Shown: positions 22,645 to 34,275 of the stretch, piece after piece | Position numbering within the stretch: position 1 is the stretch's first letter | How the letters are laid out: each line of letters starts with the position of its first letter | Source: Sisyra terminalis | Taxonomy: Eukaryota > Arthropoda > Insecta > Neuroptera > Sisyridae | Reading direction: 5' to 3' | Assembly: GCA_958496175.1 (NCBI GenBank) | Contig: OY292279.1 | Location: 6,820,001 to 6,884,000, forward strand | DNA length: 64,000 bases | Notes under the pieces: generated by a model | Databases searched by the model: none | Told to the model about the DNA's origin: nothing | What the model saw: only the letters and a program-made list of their open reading frames with translations | Program-made: the position numbers and the translations under genes

Positions 22645-24645
22645 ACATAGCAAGGAAATTAAAAGGCTAAACCGAATATTTTACTTCTTAGAACTGCCTT
22701 TCTGATAGCAATTCCTGTCGTATTTCAATGTGTAAAATGTTACAAAAAAAATAAAGCTAATATCTACGAGGATATAAATATTTCATTTAAAATCACAAAT
22801 TATACAATTCCATTCATCTTGAAACCAATATATAATTATCAGTTAAATAGCAAGATTAAAATCCAATTAAATAATAACAATATTATGCAATTTTAATTTC
22901 ATACTAATCGATAGTATTGAAATTCTCATTGAATAAAAAGATTGAAATGATGTAACCTTTATAACATATTGTGCAATAAAAATTTATTTTTAATTTCTAG
23001 AAAAATTTTGAGTACCCAGGTTATTTACTTAAATCAAACATGTTTAGTTCAATAGATCAAATGCATTTTTTGTTCTTTATTTCTTTAATCCATAAAATAT
23101 ATTATTTAAGTGAGAAGAAACCAATTTTTTAGTTTTGAAAAATTTATATTTTAGCAGACAAAAAAGTTTTGATATTAATGAAGTAATGAGAGTTCCAAAA
23201 AGACGGATGGGCTTAATGGTCATCTGTAGTAAAAGTCTTAATTTTCATAAAAACTATTAAATTTGATACATTTTTTGGCCAAAAAAAAATGTTTTCCTAA
23301 AAACCACACTTATTTTTTTCAATTTAGAATAAAGATTTATTGGTTTAGTATACGTAAAAACGAAGCTTTTCAGCTTTAATTATCTGTAAAGCTTTCAATA
23401 CGAAGTCTATTAATAAAAATAAGAAAAACTTTTTCTGCAAACGCTCAAAGCATAATTGCAATCTGAAACAAGATCGAGTGAATAATTTTCTAAGGATTAA
23501 AAGAATATTTACTAGACTGGAAAATGAGAAAAATTATGTATTTTTTTTTAAAAAAATATTTGTTTATGTATCAATTGTATGCATTTATAATAAATTTTTA
23601 AGAGAAACTTTATTTTCGACATCAAACAAATTATATCTGAAATTTGGAGAAAAGTATTGTAAATAATTTTCCGATACTTCAAAAATTTTGACTAAAACAA
23701 AAAATAAAAATTTGGTCCCAAAATTTGGACCATTTTCAAATGATATATTGGTACTAATACGATATGATAATACTCCATGTTTCGGCTTTCTATGCCTTTA
23801 GAACTGATACAATAGAAAATATTTTTTTTCCAACAATAAGTGAATTAATTTTATTGCAATTTGGACATAATTTGACTATATATAAAGGCTTAACCCGGAA
23901 AAAATAACAGTTATAAATCTTTATTATAACTACTGAAAGGAGATAATTTATCTACTTCTCTATTTATCATCCAATTGTAAAGTGGTTTCTGATAGATAAA
24001 TTAAAAAAAAAAAATCTTTAAAAATTAACGTAGTGAAAAAAAATATTATTTTTACTGACTAAATTTCTATTAGTGTAAATTATTTCAATCATTAAGTAAT
24101 CATTTAAACAATCTTATAATTTGTGTTTAAATATATTTGTTATAGGAAGGTATATTTGTCGGCAGGATTCAGAAGTTCCTTTACTGTGACGTTATTTTAA
24201 TGCCAGACCAATAGAAGCTCGTTTTAAACATTTTGGGTTTGCGATTTTTTCGCATTTTTAAATAAATATATCATAGATTTATTGACAAGTAATAATTTCA
24301 TGATATTTTGACTTTTGGTATTAGTTGAGAACCCAATTTTTTAAAAAAATTGGTTATTATTTTTAGAACATGAGCATTAGGTTAATTTTTAAGAATATTT
24401 TCAGGTTTATTCCTATTCAATAAATTGGGTAAGCCGTTTTTTGACGATACACCCTACAATTCTTGTATCAGGCACTGGATTTTTTTACAGGATCACCCTA
24501 ACAAAATTTTAGCCGCTATGGCAACCCCACCGTCACCAGAAAACAGTGGAAGACTAAAAAGAAGCTGAATGGAAGACCAATTAGGGATTGAAATAATTAA
24601 AAATAAATGATAAAACTTTGTTAGAACTGCTAATAAGCGAATACC
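22645..24645. other. CAP intron, no gene seen
   Basis: AT-rich sequence with no exon or recognisable element. Confidence 0.35.
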
Positions 24646-24650
24646 TAATT

Positions 24651-24926
24651 ATACTGTATAAAACATGAGACATTTATTTTGAAAGTGGTCTAACTCCATT
24701 TATGGAATAACTCTTATGGCTGCAAATTTTTGCATTAATAAATACATCACAATCAAAGAACTACTACTAGTGTGTCGAAATTCGAGTATAATATCAATAA
24801 TTTGTGAAAATTTATTAAGACAAATATCAATATAATTTGGTCTATCAAATCAAAAGTCGTAATGATTGTCCTTGAAATGGAGTTAAGTCAATTTCAAAAT
24901 AAACGGCTCATATATTGTACTGTATT
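24651..24926. mobile_element. 276-bp TIR element (MITE)
   Basis: The left end ATACTGTATAAAACATGAGA and the right end, read in reverse complement, ATACAGTACAATATATGAGC are related. The match continues inward (CATTTATTTTGAAAGTGG / CGTTTATTTTGAAATTGA, then CTAACTCCATTT / TTAACTCCATTT). That gives inverted repeats of about 50 bp. No coding capacity. The family is not certain; ends of this kind occur in Tc1/mariner-type MITEs. Confidence 0.65.
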
Positions 24927-25177
24927 ATAAACTGTTTAGTATTATATTGGTATAAGTATAGAGTATAAGATAATACTAAAAATTGGCATAGGAATTAAAA
25001 AAATATTCTGAATAAATTGTTTCAAAAACGTATTATATTTGGTCAATTATATTCAAAATTGATCCCCCTATCTTGTATTTCTAATTTTGAGAGGAAAAAC
25101 CTTCCAAAATTCGTTCTACCACAGAGGTTTTAAAGCTCTTTTGAATTGGACCATTTCAGCTAATCATTATATAATAC

Positions 25178-25664
25178 AATAATTAAATTGTGGGCCATAA
25201 TGACGAAGCTTCTTGTGGAATATTAATTATTTTTTCGCCAACGTTTCGTCAGTCACTCCTGACTTCTTTAGGGCTCTATAATGAAAATACATAACATTTA
25301 AAAAAAACGACACATTATTGTTAAAATTATAAATAAATAAATTACAATTCATAAGTTTTAGTCGATATAAATCTTAGTTAATGAATGTGAAATCTAACCA
25401 AAATATAATTAAATTTCAATAACATTATTTAAATACAAGCCACAATTAAAAATTACTCCATAAATGTCATAAAAATAAGCTGTAAAATAACCCAACTGTA
25501 CTTGGACCCAACTGGTTTGTTGTTCTACCAGTTGGGTCATTTTAAAGCTTATTTTTATGACATTTGTGGAGTAATTTCTAATTTTGAGCCCTGAAGAAGT
25601 TGGCGATAAAATAAATAATATTCCATAAGAAGCTTCGTCCTTATTGCCCACAATTTAATTATTA
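25178..25664. mobile_element. foldback element, copy 1 (487 bp)
   Basis: The outer ends AATAATTAAATTGTGGG and CCCACAATTTAATTATT are inverted repeats, followed inward by GAAGCTTCTTGTGGAATATT and its inverse. A second, inner inverted repeat (25436-25500 against 25530-25595, core TGTCATAAAAATAAGCT) is separated by a short loop, so the whole element can fold. It contains CCAACGTTTCGTCAGTCA near 25240. A shorter copy lies at 30547-30784. Confidence 0.75.
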
Positions 25665-26071
25665 TACTTAAAAAAACAAGGAATTAAACAACATGGATTA
25701 TATAATACATTCCCCATAAAAAATAGATCATTTGATTTTCATTTAGAAGTCAAGATTTTTAACATTTTTTGATCTAAACTTTTACTCTGAATCTACAAAT
25801 CTAATAGATGATTTTGGATTTGAATGTAGGCTGACAAAAAACTAAGTTTTTTTTTTGAAGTTTTTTTGTATTCAATGAATTGTGATTAACTTTTCCATCG
25901 TTTCAGCCCTTAAAATTTTTGGAATAAAATTAACAAACAGTATTAAGAAGGTTTCGACTTTCAAAAGTTTCAATCAAACATTTCTATAACTAACAATATT
26001 TTTTTAAGAAATTCAATTTGTTATTTTTAATATTTTTCAAGAAACCATTACCTCAGAAAATGCATTCATAC

Positions 26072-26193
26072 CATTTCCATAATATTCTGCCCCATCGGCT
26101 GTCCATTAATATGTCCTAGAGCCACTGCCGAGCGATAATTGTTGTGCACATTGACGATTAATTTTTTATCGTACGCCGTCAACCCTCCAGCCC
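26072..26193 (-). CDS. CAP gene, most upstream exon found
   Basis: Acceptor GAATTAG|GG and donor GAAATG|GTATGA bound 122 nt. The exon encodes AGGLTAYDKKLIVNVHNN, then YRSAVALGHINGQPMGQNIMEM. LTAYDKKLIVNVHN.YR..VA.G is the start of the CAP domain, and its His is the first of the conserved cavity tetrad. The segment GQPMGQNI replaces the usual GQP.A.NM, an unusual Met-Gly. An in-frame stop lies just upstream of the acceptor, so the start must be in another exon joined in phase 1. Confidence 0.92.
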
Positions 26194-26199
26194 CTAATT

Positions 26200-29100
26200 C
26201 CAACCAAACTCAATCAATAAATTCATTTAGTTTTCCATCAAACGATAACATTTCTACCACAATATTATATTCAAATCAAATCAATTATTCATACTTATCA
26301 TTGTCATCCCTTGACAACCGGAACCGGAACACAAATAAACAACATTGAAAAACATCAAAATACCTAAAACCTTATCCCCATCCATCTGGAATACAACAGA
26401 GAAAAAAAAAACAAGCGGTTAAAACCCAAATGAAATCAAATCAAGGTGTGCAGTAATTGTTAAATCGTCCAAAAAAAATTATTCTGCCCACAACAAATAA
26501 CAGCGTAATGAGTTTATTTCATTATAATTATGCGCCGGCATTGTTATTAACATATAAAGTGATTCATTTCCAGCATTGTGCTCTCGGAGATTTATTTCGA
26601 AAATAAATACGAATTAAATCAAGCGTATAAATAAATAATTTAAACTAGAAATTACATAAACGATCCATGGGAATTTTAAAGTTCCATTTGATAACAATTA
26701 AATTATTCAACATAGAGAATTAGTTGGTGGGCCGAAGTGCGGATGTGACGGAAAATGAGAGCAAACAAACTGGGCTGGACATTTCCAGATCTGATATATC
26801 CAGGAATAATCCAGGAGAAATGGGTTGTTTAATTTGGGCAAAATTATGTTGTGTTTAAACAATGATCAGTGTTTGAATAGGGAGGTGTGAGTTATTAAAT
26901 AATTAATCCACTTACTTTTTCGCTAATTTTTTTTTTCGGGATACAACAAATTTTCACATCCAATTCCCAATATTGTTTTGGTAATCCGTTTGGTTTCACT
27001 TCAAAAAAAAAAAAACTGGCAAAAACTTTACACTTTTTATCGGCGATTTGGCGATGTTCAATCAATGATTGGTTCGAACTAACTGCCGTCCGATCTTGGT
27101 CAGCATCCGAACTTATAAACGGAAATCTCATTATCAATTTACAATTTAGTTGTATTTAGTCGATTATGTGTTTTTTCTCACCGATGTTATTGTGGCAGAT
27201 ACGTTAATTTCACAGTTGAAGGCCTTACGCATTATGTTTCCTATATTATTAGACGAGTGGAAGATCTAATTAATTTTTTCGCATTTCTATTAAATTTGCT
27301 TAAATTAGCGTTGAATTTCGTATCGTATAAATTGTTTGGGGCTTTTAATTAAATTATGATTTGATTAATAAATGTAATTTATGACTTTGGTTGGTTGGGT
27401 TTTTTTCATCGTTCTTTTCCGAGGGAATTAGAAGAACAATTCGTCCTTCGTAAAACAGTGAGAAATAATGAAGGTTGAATTTTTTTCATTCCAATTTAAA
27501 AAAAATATTTTTTTCTTACATTTTGAGTAATTTTCAATTGTAGATATTTAAAAACCTAACGTATCAATCATGTTTAGAAACCGATATATGTTTTACTTAC
27601 AGATTTAAAGGATTTACTGGTTTACTGATCTAAAGGATTTAAGACGGATAGGGAGGGGAATATAAGTGAAAAAAACCTTCTAAATAAAAGCTTCATCCTC
27701 AAGAAACTATCATCAATATTAAGTAAAAATACTTCAGTATCATTAAAACCCATTTAATGGTTCATTAACCCCCAAAAATATTAGAGTAACAAAATATTTG
27801 TATTATCCATGCATAGTTATACACACTTATGGAAGATATACCGATAAATTGAATGTAGATTGAATATTAAAAATCAAGCAAAAAAATGTCATTGAAATTT
27901 CTGTAGTTTGTTTCTAAAATGCATAATTTAAACACTCATATATATAAAGTGTATAAGAAAATTAGTATTCTTCAGTAAAAAAAATGAATTATTTATTACA
28001 TTGATCATTGCAATGATGAATACAAATTACTGCTTTTTATTTTTTCTTATCACTTTTATCATACTTTACTGTCTTGAAATTCAAGTTTAAATCCAACAAA
28101 AAAAATACAAGGGCTTGATTTTAATATTTGAAATAAGTTTTTGTCCAAAAAAATCAAATTTTTATTTTATTGAAATATGGAAAAAAATATTTCATTGTAA
28201 TATATTCTTTTCAAGATATAATTATTATTTCATTCCTCTCCTTCCAAACCAAAATTTAAACTATCTTTAAAAATTCAAATACTGAATTGTGGTTGATGAT
28301 TTTACTACTTCTACGATTATAATTTTTACTTGAAAATTAATTTTCCTATTTGTTCAGGCTTTTCTCATCATAAATCTTAGCAAGTCCAACTATTCTATTT
28401 TGCTATGGTATGCTCTAATGATATACTACATTGGGTAGAAGTGAATAGATTTGCACTACTTTAATAAATAAAAATTAAAAAGTTTTTACTTTTTTTCATT
28501 CAAAAATTTAAAGTTAAAGATTTTTTAAATGACTTTAGTCATTGATTTTTAATCGATCAATAAAAATGAAGTCCTCAATTTCATTCGCATATACTTTCTG
28601 GTATTTATGTTTCGACTGCATTTTCCACAGAGTATAGAATAAGGTAGGTATACATTAATGTTTTTCTCATTTAAATTTGACCATTTCAATGATCTTCCAA
28701 AAATAGGAAAATAGCAATTGCTTATAGGCTAAACTTGGAGTAAAACTGTTAGTCATTGCAATTTAAAAATGTTAACACAAAAAATATTTTCCACGAAAAT
28801 TTTGGTCACTATTTTTTTTCGAATTATGATTTGAAATTTTGGAGAAACAAGGTACAAAGATAAAGCTTCAAAAACCCAAATATTATTCACGACTGAACGT
28901 TTGACGATATAAACTGTATAAACACGAATTAACTTTAGTCTATTAAGAATGCATCTTCCTTTAAATCATACTATTCATTTTAAAATTTAGTCTTGAATAA
29001 AGAATGGAAAAACCTGTTCAGATTTTATCGAATATGATGAGGGATATATCAAAGTTTCGAACATATTCCAAATAGTTTTTTTGTTATGAAAATATATCTA

Positions 29101-30540
29101 ACATTCTCCAATTACCCGGAAGTTGAGGAAATTGAAACATTTTCTATAGTTAAAGGAAATTATTATTTAGAATAGCCATTAAAAATATGTCTGTGAAAAG
29201 AAAAGTGGCCCCAAATTTTTAAGTTGTATTGAGAGCTTAGATTTTAAGAAAGGGTTTAGGACTATAAGAATAGTAAATCAAGATATTTTATTTGGCATGA
29301 TATTTTATTGATACTTTATAGGTAAATTAGTACATGAATCATTGAGTACTAAGATTCAGGAAGTTTCTAATCTTTATCTCAATTATTGTTTGAAAGAAAA
29401 AAAAAACATAAAGTAATAAGTGAAACATAGAAATCACTCCATTCCTTAAAATTTAATTAACCGATTGGTCTTAAACTTTAATATGATTTAGGGTTGATAA
29501 TGTCTTCCTTATGAAAAATTAAAACTATAAAGCTCAATAAAATTAAAAAAAAATGTCCTTTGAAGTATACAAATATTCATTTCATATGGTTTTTTATACA
29601 ATTTTTATAACATATTTCATTCAAAAAATTAACTCATCTGAACTATTCTTAAGTTTAATATTATGTGCAGTGAAGTTCGATGAGTAGCTATAATTAATAC
29701 CAAATATAAAATAACAAATAACAGATATATTTGACTAAATTAAAGAATATTTTGTAAATATCTTTCAGAGATGAATTTGCCATTCATATAGCCTTATGTT
29801 CTTGAACAATTTAGATTGAAAACTTAATTTTTCCCACTAAAATCTCTGAGACTTCTGATTTTCAAAGTTAAAAAACATTTTTACTTATTTGAACAAAACA
29901 ATTGTCCTCTTGAAACAATTGATGGTGTATTATTAAAGTTATTACCAGAATCACTTCTGGCTTTTAATCAAATGAAATTAATCAATGAAAATGATATAAA
30001 GTAAGAATAAGTCAAGAAATGCACTAATATCTAATGACAGTACATTGCAAGAGGTTCTTAATTGATGGGATTGCAAGATTTTGAGATTTGTTTTAATTCA
30101 TGAAATTTATAAAATTTCAGAAAACTACTCCTAGAGTCAATGCCAATATACATTAAAGTTAAACGAGCAATTGACTTTAAACATGGAAATGGTTTTTATT
30201 TTATTTTCTCCATTACGTAGCATTCTTTGAAAACATTTAAAAAAATAGGTAAAAAAAATTTTTTAGCAGTATTTACAAATTTTCATTGTTAAATGGTTCA
30301 AAATGTTCCTGTTTCCATATACAAACAATAAGATGGAAAAAAGTGATCTTTGGTGATGTAAAATATTTGGATTAAAATATTTTTTTATCTGAAGATTTAA
30401 ATTAAGCTTTTAGTTACTAAAAATAAGGAAGAATTTAATCAAAGTCCTAAGAATTGAGATAGATATTAGGCTCTTTCACATACCAAAAAAACGAGGAAAA
30501 CGTACTAAAAAATCCATGTTGTTTAAGTCCTTGTCTTTTT
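26200..30540. other. AT-rich, no gene seen (possible CAP 5' intron)
   Basis: I scanned the minus strand for a signal-peptide exon with the usual Cys pattern and a phase-1 donor and found none. No repeats or RNA genes are recognised in 26.2-30.5 kb. Confidence 0.35.
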
Positions 30541-30546
30541 AAATTT

Positions 30547-30784
30547 AATAATTAAATTGTGGGCAATAAGGACGAAGCTTCTATTGGAGTATTATTTATT
30601 TTATCACCAACGTTTCGTCAGTCATTCTTAACTTCTTCAGGACTCAAAACATTTGTGGACATTTGTGGAGTAGTTTTTAATTTTGAGCCCTGAAGTAGTC
30701 AGGAATGACTGACGAAACGTTGGCGATAAAATAAATAATATTCTACAAGAAGATTCGTCCTTATGGCCCACAGTTTAATTATTC
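30547..30784. mobile_element. foldback element, copy 2 (238 bp)
   Basis: The ends AATAATTAAATTGTGGGC and GGCCCACAGTTTAATTATT form an inverted repeat. Inside are inverted copies of AACGTTTCGTCAGTCATTC and GAATGACTGACGAAACGTT. It is the same family as 25178-25664 but lacks that copy's inner TGTCATAAAAATAAGC arm. Confidence 0.75.
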
Positions 30785-31216
30785 TACTTAAAAATATTTT
30801 TATGGGAAGTTCTATCCTACCCACAATATTTTCTTGATAAAACCTCTTGTAATTATTATTTGTTTCGTTCGATTGCGAATGGCCTGGCTACACAGTGGTT
30901 CCGTTCTTATGAAGATACTAAAAATGGATCAATTCTTGGATTACCTTAAAGAACATAAAGTTTTGCCTACACAAAATCCATATACTGTCAAAAAAAAAAA
31001 AATGGAAAAAGTTTCTCAAATGATGGGAAATACTTTGATTAAAACATTTTTGTGTCTTTGAATTTAGATAAAGCTTTTGATTTGAAGAAAAAAGGGAGAA
31101 ATTTTTTAAAATCCTACTAAATTGAGAAAGAGATTAAAAACTTCCACGATCTTAGTATTTTATTAGTATCTATTCACTTCTTTAGTATCATAGACGTTTT
31201 ATCCAGAATTTCAAAT

Positions 31217-31518
31217 TTAAGGGAGTTCTCCCGTATGATGACCTGTTTCATAAGCAGTTTTTTGGAGAACTAATGGATAGATAGAACCTGAAGATCTTAA
31301 GATAGCAATTTATATAAAAAAATAAAATACAAATTTTCTTAATCCATCGCACGGGAGAACCCAAGGTTTATAAAATACACAGGTGACCTCATGCGCTACG
31401 TGACGTACCCAGAAGAAATTTGTATATATTTTCAGACTGATTCAAACCTCAAAATTCTTCGTATGACGTCATTTTTTCTTCTAATGAGGCAATCTCATTA
31501 GGGAGAGAACCCCCTTAA
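31217..31518. mobile_element. TTAA-flanked MITE with nested/shared repeat
   Basis: The ends read TTAAGGGAGTTCTCCC at 31217 and GGGAGAGAACCCCCTTAA ending at 31518, imperfect inverted repeats with TTAA targets. Inside, an ACGGGAGAACCC block sits at 31351. From 31362 to about 31498 lies an inverse copy of the 153-bp MITE of 17604, lacking its last ~18 bp. Either that MITE inserted here, or the two families share this module. Confidence 0.6.
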
Positions 31519-31544
31519 GTCTATGATTTAAATTGGGTAGGCCT

Positions 31545-31690
31545 ACTGGTAGCCGAGTGGTCTAGGTGACCGCTCCAAAACCTGTAGGTAGTGGGTTCAA
31601 TCCTCATATCGTGCAAAATATTCAATATTTCTCGATAACGGATTTAAAGTGACTATAAATAAGAATTTTAAAAAAAAATGTATAATTTTA
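31545..31690 (+). mobile_element. tRNA-derived SINE remnant
   Basis: Pol III box A (TAGCCGAGTGG, 31553) and box B (GGTTCAATCC, 31597) are spaced as in a tRNA gene. They are followed by non-tRNA sequence and a short A-rich tail near 31665. The putative T-arm pairs poorly and no proper acceptor stem or variable arm forms. I therefore call a SINE head rather than a functional tRNA-Leu/Ser. Confidence 0.6.
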
Positions 31691-31699
31691 TTGTTAAAA

Positions 31700-33190
31700 T
31701 ATTTAGAATCTCAAATATTCCAATTTTAAGAAATAGGATAGAAAATCTTTGAGATTAAGAGCAAAGTTTCTAAGTTCATTTAATCTTTCGCACTCCAGTT
31801 CTTCTTTGTGTAACTTCTATTTTTCGTTAGATAGTTTTTTTTCCTTTTAATTATGCTCTCTACTATCAAGAAAGACCACCCAAGTATGCAAAAGTGACGT
31901 AAGTCATTAAATATAGTTTCCTGATAACTTTTACGTAAAAGTTTTGTTTTAATTTTTACTTAAAATGCGTGTTTTTCGCATAAAATAGATAATGATGACA
32001 TTTGGTGTGATAAGTTCGTACAACTTTATCAACGATTTTTTTTCGCGAAGCGAATCAATTACTAACGATAGAAAAACGAAAATACTTTTGTGTAGATATA
32101 TTGAGAAAGGATTTTTTTTCGGATTCCTATTTATTTGAATAACATTTCGTTATTACAAATTCAAATTTGAAAAGTTGATTTTTTTATTCAAGAAAAATAT
32201 TTTCGTAGATTAAAAAACACCGATAAGATGATGAAGAGCCACCTGTTAATTAGTCGGTGAGTAGATAAGTGTGTTTGTCGTCGATATGTCTGAATTTGAG
32301 AAGTTTTTTTCTTCGTTCTTCGTCGAATGGATTGTGACCTCGCATGTTATGTTTTGGATGAGAGATGTGCTCAAATATTTCACACAATCTTCATAGTTGC
32401 GGCCTTTGCTATGTCATTTGGTATGCGTCACGCATTTACTAATAATTCGCATATTGCACATGTTATAGTATGGTACAAGATGAGCGATGTGTGCCCCAAA
32501 TTTTGTGGACACGTCCGAGTGAAATTTGTCACGAAATCATGAAGCCGATCGGCGAGATAGTCGAACATATCTCACATGCAAAGCCACACAATCGTCAGGC
32601 CTTGCCATCGATCGCCACATCAATTTGAATTTTCGACAGAAAAAGCGCCAAATTCGGGCCAAAGACTTCTTCTCACCAAAACCCACTCATATCAATTTAC
32701 ACACGCCAATCAATGATTTACTAGAGTAGGTACAAGAGAATATACGTAGAGGATTCTGGGCCACAAGCGCCGCCGTGTTCAAGGATCATAATTATTTAGA
32801 TAAATCATTAACAATATTGACGATTCCCGGTGAGTTCCCCCGCCTCGAAAAACCAATTTGCAAATCAAAATTATATTATAATACAAATAAATTCAAGGAT
32901 GAGCGTGGAAATGAGCAAAACGAGCAAGTGAATCCAATTATCTACGTAAACGAATAAAAGTATGACACAGAAGTAAAACCCTTTCATTAAATCCCTCAAT
33001 CGCATTATGAATATAAATAAATTCATGACAGGTTTTCCATAACTTTTGCTTTTCAATTAATTTGTTTAATTAACTAATTGTTTTGCATTTGTGCAACAAT
33101 TTTTTTTTCGTGTCAAACAAATTGAAAGTTAAATATTTATTCATTTCCACAAAAACAATGCAATTATGCTTTTAATTTTGCAATTATTAT
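31700..33190. other. Mostly non-coding; GC-richer island at 32.32-32.78 kb
   Basis: Within an AT-rich stretch, 32320-32780 is noticeably richer in G+C and CpG. It has open plus-strand frames (32327-32542 and 32526-32729) without a convincing start, splice frame or homology. It could be a 5'UTR/promoter region or a conserved regulatory element. Confidence 0.3.
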
Positions 33191-34082
33191 TAAAAGTCAA
33201 TACTGGGACATTTCACGTGAAGCGGACAACGAAAAAAAGTGATGTTCTGAAATTTGTTCATATTTGGCATAATTGTACTTCTAGTAAGTATGAATGTGGA
33301 TACAAAATATTTTTTTTGAATGATGATTATTTGCCAAGTTATATGCTTCTAAAGAATTGTCGTTTTTGAAATACGTATTTTTGAAAAAAAAAATTCGAAT
33401 TCAAAAATTTTTTTTAAAATATTAAATATGCCGGTTTAAATAGAAAATTCACTGTTCTTTCTAAATAAAAAATAAAACTGTACATTTTTATTTTTCTTAA
33501 TATACAAAACCGGAAGTAAACTTTTCAAATCAGAATTTTAGTAACTTCGACCATTTTTATTTTTGATTTCTATATTTTAAAATATAGCCTAAAGTACACT
33601 TATGGTACACCAGAAGTTTCATAATGCAATTTGCAATTGTTTAGAAGATAGAGGAATTAAAGTACATACATGTCGTACTGAGCGTCGTATTCTAGCTTCC
33701 TTAGGTCAACTGGTTTACGCGATATAACACTAAAACGCTGCAATAATTATATTAACTATCCTACTTAAGCATATTTAATGCTCTAACAATGTTGTGGGGT
33801 AATTATTATTAAAATTAAAATAGTACTTATTGAAAAAAATATTAGTAGGAAACAGTAGTTTAAAATAAATTTCGTGATAAATATTAAATTCTTCTGCTAA
33901 CCAAAGAGATTAAATGACTATAGTGAAGGTGCTCCATAAACCCCATGTTAAACCTAAACTTTCATTTCCTCTCAATTTTCCAATGGATTGCACTCCTTCC
34001 ACAGCATATTTGTACAAAATTGTTTTAATTGTTTTAACGAAGAGAGGAGAGAATATATTGTAACAGAAAAGGACGAAGTCTG

Positions 34083-34275
34083 TATCTCTCTGTGCCATAC
34101 TGGCACACGATTGCCTTTGTGACTTCTTTCTCTCTCTCACCAATGCGAATGCACGTATAAAATATTCTAGAAACGTCTAGTAAGTGATAGAACAGAGGAA
34201 ACATTGGAGAACATTCGAGAACGTTGGGTTGCGGGAATATAAGGAGTACAGTTCAATATGGAAAAGTTCAGTTTG
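34083..34275 (+). promoter_or_regulatory. heat-shock-type promoter in palindrome loop
   Basis: Read on the plus strand, the parts in order are as follows. A CT/GAGA run lies at 34122-34139. A heat-shock element TTCtaGAAacGTC lies at 34165-34177. A stronger one, GAAcaTTCgaGAAcgTTG, lies at 34209-34226 with exact 5-bp phasing. TATAAG is at 34238-34243. TCAGT, an arthropod initiator, is at 34268-34272 with its A 32 bp downstream of the first T of TATAAG. This layout matches insect hsp70/hsp26-type promoters (GAGA sites, HSEs, TATA, Inr). Transcription would enter the right arm of the foldback element. Activity is inferred. Confidence 0.6.

Larger units (their letters stand above)
16552..26193 (-). 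other. CAP-superfamily (venom allergen 5-like) gene, 5' end missing
   Basis: Six exons on the minus strand join in phase (26072-26193, 19479-19560, 19201-19373, 18930-19030, 17157-17251 and 16564-16622). Together they encode about 209 residues of a CAP-domain protein, a family of secreted Cys-rich proteins found in insect venom, saliva and haemolymph. Visible marks are HNNYRSAVA, QWAEQC.FGHD, GHYTQ|VVW (CAP1) and YVCNYGPAGN (CAP2). The N-terminal exon with signal peptide and the first Cys residues (about 40-50 aa) was not found; it must splice in phase 1 to the acceptor at 26194. The 6.5-kb and 1.7-kb introns are loaded with transposons. All exon junctions are predicted from GT/AG and phase. 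Confidence 0.88.

Noticed and set aside
26895..27137. 80-codon minus-strand frame as the CAP first exon
   Set aside because: No hydrophobic leader, wrong Cys pattern and no phase-1 donor.
31545..31620. Functional tRNA-Leu/Ser gene
   Set aside because: Box A and box B are present, but the arms pair poorly, there is no acceptor stem or long variable arm, and non-tRNA sequence with an A-rich tail follows. A SINE head fits better.
32327..32542. 71-codon frame as a Cys-rich protein exon (CAP N-terminus)
   Set aside because: It is on the plus strand, opposite to the CAP gene, and lacks a signal peptide, splice sites and the expected Cys spacing.
33910..34143. 77-codon minus-strand frame as a gene
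   Set aside because: It spans the arm/loop border of the palindrome; only the arm part (KYAVEGVQSIGKLRGNES) is shared with the other arm, where it is broken by stops.
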